A DNA stretch of 64,000 bases, from positions 1-64,000 of the forward strand of contig NZ_JASHJI010000019.1 of NCBI RefSeq assembly GCF_030733265.1, given 5' to 3'. Positions 16,311-24,709 of this stretch are shown piece after piece. The position numbers were made by a program, and so were the translations under genes. The notes beneath the pieces were generated by a model. The model had not been told where the DNA came from. It was given only the letters and a program-made list of their open reading frames with translations, and searched no databases. Each line of letters opens with the position of its first letter. Positions within the stretch are counted from its first letter, which is position 1. Origin of the DNA: Roseibium sp. MMSF_3412. GTDB lineage: Bacteria > Pseudomonadota > Alphaproteobacteria > Rhizobiales > Stappiaceae.

Positions 16311-18400
16311 AGCTGCCTCCCGCGCTTGGCCAGTATCAGGGGGACGCACCGATCGTCGTCGTCATGGATAGTCACGCAATCAAGACACTGGAAGCATTCG
16401 TCGTAACGAATGCCGCCGGTCGGCTTGATCGCATTGTAATTGCACTTCACGCGGCAGAGCTGACAGGGGCTGCCGCAGGCCGCCCGGCGCGGGATCCAGT
16501 TGCGCAGCCTCAAAAATCCACCGATTGCCATAACGGCCCCAAGCGGACAGATGTAACGGCAGAAGCCCTTGAACACCATCATGCTGAGCGCAAGCAGACC
16601 GACGCAATAAAGGACGTAGTACCATTCGCGCACGAAGAAAGTGGTGATGGCCGTCTTGAACGGTTCGACCTCAATGGCGGCATCAAGATAGGACGGTGCC
16701 GTGAAGATCAGCGCGACCATGCCCGCCAGGATGAGATATTTCAGTTTGACCAGCCAGCGGTCAATCCGGTCAGGCACCCTTATCTGGGGCAGGCGCAGCA
16801 GCCGTCCGGCATGATGCATGAATTCCTGCATGGCCCCGAACGGACACAACCAGCCGCAGAAGAAGCCACGTCCCCACAGAATGAAGGTCAGGATCACGAC
16901 GGCCCAGATCAATAGGGAAAAGGGATCGTACAGCAGGAACGCCAGGCTTTGCCCCTCGAACACGCCGCGCACGACGCCAAGCACCGTCGCAATCGAAAGC
17001 TGGCCCTGTCCCCACCAGCCGACAAAGCCGATCACCCCGGCAAGAACGGTAAGGCGAAAGACCGTGTAGTAGCGGAAGCCCGCCAGCTTCGACTGCCCCA
17101 GGAAGAGGAGCGGCACCAGCATGACCAGCCCACCTGCCAGAACGATCAGGTCTGCCGAGCGGGCGTCCATGGCCTGACGCCAGACCGGAACCGGGGCCGG
17201 AGGTTCGTCCCGAATGAAAAAACGTCCGTCGGTCTTGTGCGGAATGCTGAAGTCAACCGTGCCGATCTCGGGCCTGAAGGAGCCGTGTTCCCGGACCGCG
17301 CGGACCGACAGGGACCACTCGCTGGTCGGATCAAAGCCAAGCCGGCGGTCGGTGCGCAGGATCATGGCAAATTCGCCCGGGACGCCGTCGCGCAGTTCGA
17401 CATCGAGATCCGCGTCGCGCAGGGAAATCGGCAACCCGTTCTGGCTTGCCGTGATCAGGTCAGGGCTGGTGTTGCGGACGAATTCCTCCGTCACCAGACC
17501 GTGCCGTCCGGCATCGATCACCAGAAGCGGCTCGTCTTCGGGAGACAGCTCCCGGAAATTCTGCAACTGACGCAGGCTGTCAGGTTCGAGGATTGCCTCG
17601 GCGATCGCAGGGGGGCCGAGATCAACCACCCAGAGATCGAGATAAACCGCATCCGGTTCGTCCTTTGCCAGAGGATCGTCATCTGCCCAGATCGTGTCCG
17701 CGAACGCCTCGTCAACCTCCCGGTTGGTGACGACGCGCCGACCGGCAATGCCCTCCTCGACCAGTTGTTCCCAAGTCAGGTCTTCGGTGTAGTCAAGGTT
17801 CGGTTCGGCTGCCGCGCTCCCGCCAATGCCCTGCATTTTCTCGCGGGCGACCTTGAGGGCCGCGGCAAGCAGGGTTTCGTGGGCAATCCGGACGCTGGCC
17901 GTCGCCTTGGTAACGCCGTCCAGATAAACCAGCGACGACCCGCTTCCCCCGTCTCCGTAGGGAACGCCGATCACGAGGCTGTCGGTGATGGAATAGCCCT
18001 TGTACTGGGCGATAAAATCCTGAAACGGCGCCTCGCCCAAACCGGAAACGAAAATCGGTTCATTGTGGGAAACGATGTCGACATCGATGAGCCGGCCTTC
18101 GAGCGTCAGAATGACGAAGAGGTTGATCGGTGCACCGGAAAACCCCGGCAACGGGGCCAGATGCTGCGTCTCGAAGGCATAGCCGGCCACCCTGCCGTCC
18201 AGGTTGATCAGTTCGTAGACGTCGCCCTCAATCAGGTCACCCAGCTGGTAGGGCGGCTGGATGTACCTGGCGGCTTCCTCCCGCTCCAGTTCCAGGGCGC
18301 CCGCCAGCGAAACGGCAAACAAGAGTATCGCGCCCGCGCAAATCATAAGCTGCGCCAGCACGCGACCCGTCCTTCGCGTTCCTGGGTGTTTCTCCTCCAT
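16307..18400 (-). CDS. NosR/NirI-like membrane flavo-iron-sulfur protein
   Basis: Large inner-membrane protein of 697 residues. A first membrane segment lies at about 15-38, then a periplasmic FMN-binding domain with the flavinylation motif DGVTKAT (likely attachment Thr167). A periplasmic stretch of about 230 residues and a cluster of membrane helices follow, with Cys motifs CGWLCPFG and CRYICPLG. A C-terminal ferredoxin-like region has CGSPCQLCRVKC and CFQCLDC. It probably moves electrons between quinol or cytosolic donors and a periplasmic flavin. An upstream in-frame TTG at 18436 is an alternative start. Lies directly below doeB by gap and above apbE. No nosZ is present, so a role tied to quinoprotein oxidation is possible. 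Confidence 0.8.
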   Translation of the reverse strand: MEEKHPGTRRTGRVLAQLMICAGAILLFAVSLAGALELEREEAARYIQPPYQLGDLIEGDVYELINLDGRVAGYAFETQHLAPLPGFSGAPINLFVILTLEGRLIDVDIVSHNEPIFVSGLGEAPFQDFIAQYKGYSITDSLVIGVPYGDGGSGSSLVYLDGVTKATASVRIAHETLLAAALKVAREKMQGIGGSAAAEPNLDYTEDLTWEQLVEEGIAGRRVVTNREVDEAFADTIWADDDPLAKDEPDAVYLDLWVVDLGPPAIAEAILEPDSLRQLQNFRELSPEDEPLLVIDAGRHGLVTEEFVRNTSPDLITASQNGLPISLRDADLDVELRDGVPGEFAMILRTDRRLGFDPTSEWSLSVRAVREHGSFRPEIGTVDFSIPHKTDGRFFIRDEPPAPVPVWRQAMDARSADLIVLAGGLVMLVPLLFLGQSKLAGFRYYTVFRLTVLAGVIGFVGWWGQGQLSIATVLGVVRGVFEGQSLAFLLYDPFSLLIWAVVILTFILWGRGFFCGWLCPFGAMQEFMHHAGRLLRLPQIRVPDRIDRWLVKLKYLILAGMVALIFTAPSYLDAAIEVEPFKTAITTFFVREWYYVLYCVGLLALSMMVFKGFCRYICPLGAVMAIGGFLRLRNWIPRRAACGSPCQLCRVKCNYNAIKPTGGIRYDECFQCLDCVTIHDDDDRCVPLILAKRGRQL

Positions 18401-18432
18401 GGTTTGCAGTTTTTCCGCACGTGTCAGCTGAC

Positions 18433-18501
18433 GCAACTGTCCTTTAGTGCAGAGTGGATCAAGTCACCTGTCCCGCCGCGGCAATTTCAAAGGACAGTTG
18501 C
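18433..18501 (-). promoter_or_regulatory. 13-base inverted repeat before the nosR-like gene
   Basis: GCAACTGTCCTTT (18433-18445) and AAAGGACAGTTGC (18489-18501) are perfect inverted copies separated by 43 bases. On the minus-strand transcript they can form a 13-pair stem joining the last codons of doeB to the leader or TTG start region of the nosR-like gene. It could control read-through or translation of the second gene. Confidence 0.4.
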
Positions 18502-19476
18502 CACGACCGCGAGACAGTCGCCGGACTTGATAAGGCCGGGGAAATGGCGGGCCATGAGAATGCCGGACCGCCCGGCCCGGTACTCAGCCGGAGCGACGCC
18601 CGTTCTGCCGATCGTCCAGACCCTTGCGACCACGTCGCCTTTCGAGACGGCCTCCCCCAGGTCGACCAGGGGCTCGATCATGCCTTCGTTCTCGCTGAAG
18701 ACGAAGCAGTCCCCATCGGGCATATCCAGGGAAATGCTCTCGTCCAGCTGAACTTCGCCCGACAGGATCCCGGCGTGTAACAGAAGATTGCGGACACCCT
18801 TTTTCGCGATCGCGACGGACCGTGCCGTTGCGGTGCCGCCGCCGCCAAGTTCAGTGGTGACGAAAACCTTTCCCTGGTTCTCGACCGCCGTGTCGTACAT
18901 GCCGGTACTGTCGATCTCGAGCATGATCGCCGTGTAAGGCGCGTTGAAGGCGCGGGCAGCCGCAATGCAGGCAGCCTGCTGGTCCTTGTCATCCAGGACA
19001 TGGGCGGACGCAAACGGCAGGAAGTCCAGCGTCCTGCCGCCCGAGTGGAAGTCGAGAACGACGTCGGCCATTGGTATCAGGACGCTGTCGAAGTAATGCG
19101 CGATCTTCTCCGTGACCGTGCCATCCGGCCGTCCCGGAAAAGATCTGTTCAGGTTGCCCCTGTCGATCGGAGAGGTGCGCGTGCCTGCGCGAAATGCAGG
19201 ATAGTTGAACGCGGGCACGATGATGACGCGGCCCCGAACGTCGTCTTTGGCAAGCGATTGCGCGAGATCCATCAGCGCGATCGGTCCCTCGTATTCATCA
19301 CCGTGATTACCACCGGTGAGAAGCGCGGTCGGTCCATCGCCGTTCCGGATCACGGTGAGGGGAATCATGACCGAGCCCCAGGCAGAATCGTCTCGGCTGT
19401 AAGGCAGGCGGAGGAACCCGTGATGCACACCGTCCTCGTCAAAGGGGATTGTCGGGACAATCGGATTTTGCACCAT
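18487..19476 (-). CDS. doeB: N-acetyl-L-2,4-diaminobutyrate deacetylase (DoeB/EutE)
   Basis: Second step of ectoine breakdown: removes acetate from N2-acetyl-2,4-diaminobutyrate. A 329-residue member of the succinylglutamate desuccinylase/aspartoacylase zinc family. Zinc ligands are visible as GGNHGDEYEG (His and Glu) and the later His in VVLDFHSGG; the catalytic Glu is in VFVTTELGGGG. The start at 19476 is two bases after the doeA stop, with AAGGA within the doeA end. Last gene of the eutB-eutC-doeA-doeB run. Confidence 0.85.
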   Translation of the reverse strand: MVQNPIVPTIPFDEDGVHHGFLRLPYSRDDSAWGSVMIPLTVIRNGDGPTALLTGGNHGDEYEGPIALMDLAQSLAKDDVRGRVIIVPAFNYPAFRAGTRTSPIDRGNLNRSFPGRPDGTVTEKIAHYFDSVLIPMADVVLDFHSGGRTLDFLPFASAHVLDDKDQQAACIAAARAFNAPYTAIMLEIDSTGMYDTAVENQGKVFVTTELGGGGTATARSVAIAKKGVRNLLLHAGILSGEVQLDESISLDMPDGDCFVFSENEGMIEPLVDLGEAVSKGDVVARVWTIGRTGVAPAEYRAGRSGILMARHFPGLIKSGDCLAVVATVL

Positions 19477-19478
19477 GG

Positions 19479-20666
19479 TCAGTCCTTCACGAACAGTTTG
19501 CGCGGAACGCTTGCCAGACACTCCGGGGCGCCGTCGCGAATGACGATGCTCTCGGTGATCTCGAACCCCCAGTCCTCCATCCAGAGCCCCGTCATGAAGT
19601 GAAAGGTCATGTTCTCCTCAAGGACCGATCTGTCGCCGCTCCTGAGCGACATGGTGCGCTCGCCCCAATCGGGAGGGTAGGACAGGCCGATGGGATATCC
19701 GGTCCGATTGTCCTTGATGATGCCGTGTTTCTTGAGAACCGCGAAAAAGGCGAGCGCGATATCCTCGCAGAGATTGCCTGCCCTTGCCGCGTCAAGACCT
19801 GCCTCCATGCCTTCCAGAACGGCCTTTTCCGCATCCAGGAAGGTCTGCGTTGGCTTGCCGAGAAACAGCGTTCTGGAAAGCGGGCAATGGTAACGGCGAT
19901 AGGCGCCCGCCACCTCGAAAAACGTCCCCTCGCCCGATTTCATGGGCTTGTCGTCCCAGGTGAGATGGGGGGCTGCCGCATCGCTTCCAGACGGCAGCAG
20001 GGGTACGATCGCCGGATAGTCGCCGCCTGCGCCGAGCTCCGCGTCGTAGCGCAATCCGGCGTCGTAGATATCCGCCACGAGATCGCATTTGCGCAGGCCC
20101 GGCTCCGCCTTTTCAACAATGCGGGCGTGGATCTTCTCGACCAGCTTTCCCGCCGTGCGCATGTAGGCAAGTTCCTGATCTGACTTGACCGCCCGCTGCC
20201 AGTTCACGAGGGCGGTCACATCGTGGAAGCGGGCGTTCGGCAATCCTTTCTGCAGTGCGGCGAAACTGGCGGCGCTGAACCAGTAATTGTCCATTTCGAC
20301 GCCGATGCGCAGCGATCCCGCGCCGCGCTCTTCGATGCGCGCGGCCAGGTAATCCATCGGATGGCGTTCGGTCGATTGCACGTAGTGATCGGGATAACCG
20401 ATGATGTTGTCCGGGTTCATGAAACAGGTTCGCAGCGCACCTTGTGCGTCCTGGCCGCGCCCGAACCAGACGGGATCGCTATCCAGCCCGAGCAGGACCG
20501 CCTGGTGAACATAGAAGGACCAGCCGTCATACCCGGTCAGCCAGGCCATGTTGGAAGGGTCGGAGACGATCATGAATTCGACCCCGGCTGTTTCCATCGC
20601 GCTGCGCGTTTTGGCAATCCTGCGTTCGTATTCGTCCCTGGTGAAATGCAGCGTCGGTTCGATCAT
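19479..20666 (-). CDS. doeA: Ectoine hydrolase (DoeA/EutD)
   Basis: Opens the ectoine ring to N-acetyl-diaminobutyrate. A 395-residue creatinase/Xaa-Pro-peptidase (M24) fold protein. Diagnostic stretches of the DoeA group are DPSNMAWLTGYDGWSFYVHQ, IGYPDHYVQSTERHP, VNWQRAVKS and HLTWDDKPMKSGEGTFFE. Like other DoeA proteins it is a pita-bread hydrolase without the full classical metal set. It lies between eutC and doeB with a two-base gap downstream. Cytosolic, no signal peptide. Confidence 0.88.
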   Translation of the reverse strand: MIEPTLHFTRDEYERRIAKTRSAMETAGVEFMIVSDPSNMAWLTGYDGWSFYVHQAVLLGLDSDPVWFGRGQDAQGALRTCFMNPDNIIGYPDHYVQSTERHPMDYLAARIEERGAGSLRIGVEMDNYWFSAASFAALQKGLPNARFHDVTALVNWQRAVKSDQELAYMRTAGKLVEKIHARIVEKAEPGLRKCDLVADIYDAGLRYDAELGAGGDYPAIVPLLPSGSDAAAPHLTWDDKPMKSGEGTFFEVAGAYRRYHCPLSRTLFLGKPTQTFLDAEKAVLEGMEAGLDAARAGNLCEDIALAFFAVLKKHGIIKDNRTGYPIGLSYPPDWGERTMSLRSGDRSVLEENMTFHFMTGLWMEDWGFEITESIVIRDGAPECLASVPRKLFVKD

Positions 20667-20682
20667 GCGGGTGGTCCGGTAA

Positions 20683-20703
20683 GGCGTTAGGCGTTAGGCG
20701 TTG
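20683..20703. repeat. Three tandem 7-base repeats at the eutC end
   Basis: GGCGTTA, GGCGTTA and GGCGTTG follow head to tail. The eutC stop codon lies inside the array. Slippage here could change the eutC C-terminus or the short eutC-doeA spacer. Confidence 0.5.
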
Positions 20704-21686
20704 AAATTCGTTCCTGAACCCGAGGCCTCCGCGCGCTCACGCGCAAAGGTCGCAATGGCCGTATCTTGGATACCGGTCCCGGTCAGGTCGCAGATGGTGA
20801 TCTGTTGCGCATTTCCGCGCCCCCTGGCCGTGCCCGCAACGATGTCGCCGAGTTCGTCATATTGCCGGCCGGAGGGGACAGCCCCCGCCGAAATGGCGTG
20901 GTGCAGTTCGCCCAGTATCTCGGTTTGCGACTGTCTGTCGGGCACGTAGAGATCGGCAACCGCGAGACAGGCCGGTTCCAGCTCCAGCTTGTTCTCCTGA
21001 TCCGAACCCATCGCCGTCACATGATGCCCGGCACGTAGCCAGTCCGCCTTGATCAGCGGCTCCGCACTCGGTGTCGTGGTGACAATGACATCGGCTTCCC
21101 GGACCGCCTGTTCAAGGTGTTGTGTCGCCGTGACGCCGATACCAAGCGTATCGCTCATTTCTGCCGCAGCTGCCTGCGCTTTCGAAACGTCCCTTGCCCA
21201 GAAAGAGGCTCTCTCGATGGGCCGGACCAGGCAAAGGGCCTGAAGCTGAAGTTTTGCCTGTGCGCCCGCCCCGACGATGCAGGCCGTTCTGGCAGTTTCG
21301 GGTGCCAGGTGCTTTGCGGCCACGGCTCCCGCCGCCGCGGTGCGAATGTCCGTTAGATACCCATTGTCCAGGAGCAATGCTTCGACAAAACCGGTGCGTG
21401 CTGAAAACAGGACCATCAGGCCCGACGCGCTTGGCAGACCCTGTTTCGGATTGTCGAAAAATCCCGACGCCATCTTGATCGCATAGCTGTCAATGCCCGG
21501 CACATAGGCGGTCTTGACGTCCACTTCACCGTGAAACGCGGGGATCAGCATGGAGAGGATCGGCGGCATCTCGACGCCGCCGGCCGCCAGAAGCGAAAAG
21601 GCGCGCTCGACACATTCGACAGCGTCGATATCCAGCTTCACGATTTCACGGAGATCCGCCTCTGCAAGTATCTTGATCGCGGGCAA
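20694..21686 (-). CDS. eutC: Ornithine cyclodeaminase-like protein EutC
   Basis: NAD-dependent ornithine cyclodeaminase/mu-crystallin family protein of 330 residues, a regular member of ectoine-utilisation operons (EutC). The Rossmann motif is CIVGAGAQAKLQLQAL and the family segment TVVVTTTPSAEPLI-like VIVTTTPSAEPLIKADWL is clear. It starts three bases after the eutB stop, indicating one transcript. Its exact step in ectoine breakdown is not firmly settled; a role in handling hydroxyectoine-derived or diaminobutyrate intermediates is assumed. Confidence 0.82.
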   Translation of the reverse strand: MPAIKILAEADLREIVKLDIDAVECVERAFSLLAAGGVEMPPILSMLIPAFHGEVDVKTAYVPGIDSYAIKMASGFFDNPKQGLPSASGLMVLFSARTGFVEALLLDNGYLTDIRTAAAGAVAAKHLAPETARTACIVGAGAQAKLQLQALCLVRPIERASFWARDVSKAQAAAAEMSDTLGIGVTATQHLEQAVREADVIVTTTPSAEPLIKADWLRAGHHVTAMGSDQENKLELEPACLAVADLYVPDRQSQTEILGELHHAISAGAVPSGRQYDELGDIVAGTARGRGNAQQITICDLTGTGIQDTAIATFARERAEASGSGTNFNA

Positions 21687-21689
21687 TCC

Positions 21690-22697
21690 TCAATGCTCCC
21701 CTTCATGCATCAGATCCACGGTTTCGCCGCAGATGATGCGCCTGTGCATGGTCATGTCGATGTTGCAACCGGTCAGCAGCGCGACGGCCGGGCCTGACAG
21801 GTTAACCTTCTCTGCCAGAATGGCGGCAAGGCAGACCGCGCCCGAGCCTTCTACGACCTGCTGTTCCTGCCAATAGGCATGCCGGATGCCCTCGGCGATT
21901 TCCGCCTCGCTCAGCAGCACGATCTGATCGACGAGATCGCGGGTCATGCGGAAGGTGTACCGGTTGTCGAGACCGATGCCGCCGCCAAGCGAATCCGCCA
22001 GTGTCGGCAGCTCCGGCACCTGGACAGGGTGCCCCGCGTCCAGCGAGGCGGCCATCGCCGCGCCGCGTTCCATGGAGACACCGATAATCCGCACGTCCGG
22101 ATTCAAAGCCTTTATGGCAGCGGCCACCCCGGAGATGAGCCCGCCGCCGGACAGGGGCACGAGCACCGTGCCGACCTCCGGGACATCCTCAAGAATTTCC
22201 AGCCCGACCGTCCCCTGACCGGCGATGATGTCCGCGTGATCAAACGGAGGTACCAGTGTCATCCCTTCTTCAGCGACCAGGCGGTCGACCTCCACCTGGG
22301 CTTCGTCCTGGGAAACGCCGACGATGCGCACCTCCGCGCCGAGTGCCCTGATACCCTCGACCTTGTTTTGCGGCACAAGGCGGGACATGCAGATGATGCA
22401 CCTGATGCCGGCCTCCCTGGCCGCATGGGCGAGCCCGCGGCCGTGGTTGCCTGTGGAAACGCCAACAACGCCGTTGCTGCGGGACGTTTCATCGAGCGCC
22501 AGAACCGCATTGGCGGCGCCGCGCAGTTTGAAACTCCCGGTCTTTTGCAGATGTTCAAGTTTCAGATGCACGGAGGTCCCGCAAAGCGTTGTCAGGGATG
22601 GCGAGGGAACAACCGGCGTGCGCAGGACAGTGCCGGCAATGCGCTGTCTTGCCTTGATGAAAGTGTCCGCGGCGAGCGGGGAGGAATGCAGGTTCAT
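21690..22697 (-). CDS. eutB: Threonine dehydratase-like PLP enzyme EutB
   Basis: PLP-dependent threonine/serine dehydratase fold type II, 335 residues. The PLP lysine is Lys57 (KTGSFKLRG); the phosphate-binding loop is PLSGGGLISG. Together with eutC, doeA and doeB it forms the known ectoine-utilisation gene set, where EutB is proposed to act on hydroxyectoine-derived hydroxylated intermediates. The ATG at 22697 gives the usual family length; an upstream ATG at 22778 would add 27 residues that look non-conserved. Neither has a good ribosome site. A 155-base gap separates it from the TRAP permease gene. Confidence 0.8.
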   Translation of the reverse strand: MNLHSSPLAADTFIKARQRIAGTVLRTPVVPSPSLTTLCGTSVHLKLEHLQKTGSFKLRGAANAVLALDETSRSNGVVGVSTGNHGRGLAHAAREAGIRCIICMSRLVPQNKVEGIRALGAEVRIVGVSQDEAQVEVDRLVAEEGMTLVPPFDHADIIAGQGTVGLEILEDVPEVGTVLVPLSGGGLISGVAAAIKALNPDVRIIGVSMERGAAMAASLDAGHPVQVPELPTLADSLGGGIGLDNRYTFRMTRDLVDQIVLLSEAEIAEGIRHAYWQEQQVVEGSGAVCLAAILAEKVNLSGPAVALLTGCNIDMTMHRRIICGETVDLMHEGEH

Positions 22698-22852
22698 GCA
22701 GCGACTCGGATTATCCGCTTGGCGGAGCAAGGTCGCGGACGTATCCGAAACCGATCCGGCGATGATGGGAAAGAACATCGAGCCAGGTCAAGAGCCTGAT
22801 TGACATCGAATGCGACAGGCGCTCCCGAACGCGGTTGCGAACTGCGGACAGG

Positions 22853-24166
22853 CTACATCTGGTTCGGCAGGAACAGAACCAGGGCAGGCAGCGACAACAG
22901 AAGCAGAAGACGGATGATGTCCACCATCCAGAACGGCGTAACGCCCCTGAAGATCGTCGCTGTCGGCACGTCCCGCACCACCGCCCTCAAGACGAAGACA
23001 TTCAAACCGACAGGCGGCGTGATCAGGCTGATTTCGGTGACAACCACCACGATGATCCCGAACCAGATCGGATCGTAGCCAAGCCCGGTCACGATCGGAA
23101 AGAAGATCGGGACTGTCAGGAGCAACATGGACAGGCTCTCAAAGACGCAGCCGAGCGCGATGTAGATCAGGAGGATGATGCACATGACCACCCAGGGCGG
23201 CAGGTCATAGGCCGTCACCAGATTGCTGAGCGCGGCCGGAAGTCCGGCGACATTGACGAAATTGGAAAAAATCCACGCACCGATCAGCACCGCAAACAGT
23301 CCGGCCGTCGTCATGGCGGTCTCGCGCAGAGCGTCGAACGTGTCGGACAGCGACAGGCGCCGGCGGGCAATGGCAATCAGGAAGGCCCCCATCGCGCCCA
23401 TTCCGGCCGCTTCGGTCGGCGAAAAACTCAGGTTGAGCGGCGGAACATCAAACACGCCGTAGAGACCGCCAATCACCAGGAAGAACAGCAGAAGAACCGC
23501 CCAGACGTCCTTCAGCGCGGCCAGTCTTTCCGCAACGCTCGCACGCGGTCCGGCTGGACCGGCCTCAGGGTCGCGCCAGACCGTGAACTTGACGGCCACC
23601 AGATAGAGCACGATCCCGATCAGGCCGGGAATGACCCCGGCGACGAAGAGCTTGCCGATGGAGGTTTCGGTCAGGAGCCCGTAAATCACGAGTATGACGG
23701 AAGGCGGGATCAGGATACCGAGCGTTCCGCCGGCGGCGATCGAGGCGGTCGACAGCTTGTCGCTGTAGTTGAAGCGGCGCATCTCGGGCATCGCGACCTT
23801 CGACATGGTCGCGGCCGTGGCAAGCGATGATCCCGATATGGCGGCGAAGCCGCCGCAGGCGACGATGGTCGCCATGGCGAGGCCACCGCGCAGATGACCC
23901 AGAAACGCGTTCGAAGCGGCATAGAGTTCCCTGCTGATGCCGGCCTTGTTCACGAACAGGCCCATCAGGATGAAAAGGGGAACAACGGACAGCCCGTAGT
24001 CCTGGCTGGTATCGATGATCAGGCGTGCCGCCATGGAAATCGATGCCCGGTAGCTGGTCTCGAGCATGAAGCCGACCATGCCGACAAAACCCATGGCAAA
24101 CGCGATCGGAATGCGCAGCATGACCAGAACGAGCACTGCTGCAAACCCGAGAAGACCTTCAAGCAT
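22853..24166 (-). CDS. TRAP transporter large permease (DctM type)
   Basis: Inner-membrane large subunit of a tripartite sodium-coupled importer, 437 residues with about twelve hydrophobic segments. Family hallmarks include IPIAFAMGFVG near the start, PLFILMGLFVNKAGI and the GGTLGILIPPSVILVIYG loop. It overlaps the small-subunit gene by eight bases. Ligand not readable from this subunit. See the binding protein for the ectoine versus aromatic-acid question. Confidence 0.88.
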   Translation of the reverse strand: MLEGLLGFAAVLVLVMLRIPIAFAMGFVGMVGFMLETSYRASISMAARLIIDTSQDYGLSVVPLFILMGLFVNKAGISRELYAASNAFLGHLRGGLAMATIVACGGFAAISGSSLATAATMSKVAMPEMRRFNYSDKLSTASIAAGGTLGILIPPSVILVIYGLLTETSIGKLFVAGVIPGLIGIVLYLVAVKFTVWRDPEAGPAGPRASVAERLAALKDVWAVLLLFFLVIGGLYGVFDVPPLNLSFSPTEAAGMGAMGAFLIAIARRRLSLSDTFDALRETAMTTAGLFAVLIGAWIFSNFVNVAGLPAALSNLVTAYDLPPWVVMCIILLIYIALGCVFESLSMLLLTVPIFFPIVTGLGYDPIWFGIIVVVVTEISLITPPVGLNVFVLRAVVRDVPTATIFRGVTPFWMVDIIRLLLLLSLPALVLFLPNQM

Positions 24167-24656
24167 CCGATCCGCCCATCAGTTTCGGTGCAAACAGATA
24201 GCCGAGACCCCGGACGATCAGGACCACGGCCGTGATCGCGGTAACGGCAGCGATGAACCAGCCGACAAAATGGAGCGGCAGCCGCAGATATTCCATGACA
24301 TCGCCGTAGGACCTGCTGCGCTCTGCAAGGACATATACGCGCTCGGCCGGCCAGATCAGGATGATGCCGCAAAAGAGGTTGGTGAAGGCGTCGCGCCAGC
24401 GCGTCAGATGGTTGCGTTTGAAAACGCCATCGAGCAGATCAACACTGATGTGCCCCCCCTGCGCGGAGACCACCGGAAGCACGGAAAAGACCGTGATTGC
24501 CATCAGGAGACGCGTCATGTCCGCGGCCACTTCTATCGGTGCGTTCAAGACGGAGCGCAGCACGACATCGCAAAATGTCATGACCATCAGGACAAAAAGC
24601 GCGAGCGCGGCAAGCAGGGCCGGCAGCCTCGCTGCAAGCTTCATGAAATGCGACAC
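24159..24656 (-). CDS. TRAP transporter small permease (DctQ type)
   Basis: Four-helix DctQ-type subunit of 165 residues. Hydrophobic segments lie at about 12-32, 48-65, 92-112 and 133-153, the usual DctQ spacing, with the ...FCDVVLRSVLNAPI... segment of the family. It lies between the binding protein (53-base gap) and the large permease (overlap), so the three form one operon. Confidence 0.85.
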   Translation of the reverse strand: MSHFMKLAARLPALLAALALFVLMVMTFCDVVLRSVLNAPIEVAADMTRLLMAITVFSVLPVVSAQGGHISVDLLDGVFKRNHLTRWRDAFTNLFCGIILIWPAERVYVLAERSRSYGDVMEYLRLPLHFVGWFIAAVTAITAVVLIVRGLGYLFAPKLMGGSDA

Positions 24657-24709
24657 GTGTGTTTCCTTGGAAAGCCGGCGGTCCGGAAGGTCCGGACCAC
24701 CTGGTGCGG

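Noticed and set aside
15384..18400. Part of a nitrous oxide reduction cluster
   Set aside because: NosR-like and ApbE (NosX-like) genes are present but nosZ, nosD, nosF, nosY and nosL are not; the neighbours point to quinoprotein oxidation.
16949..18751. Long plus-strand open frame opposite the NosR-like gene
   Set aside because: Antisense to a protein with intact Cys motifs and membrane segments.
22698..22852. Promoter with TTGACC before eutB
   Set aside because: A TTGACC is present on the minus strand but no -10 element at suitable spacing was found.
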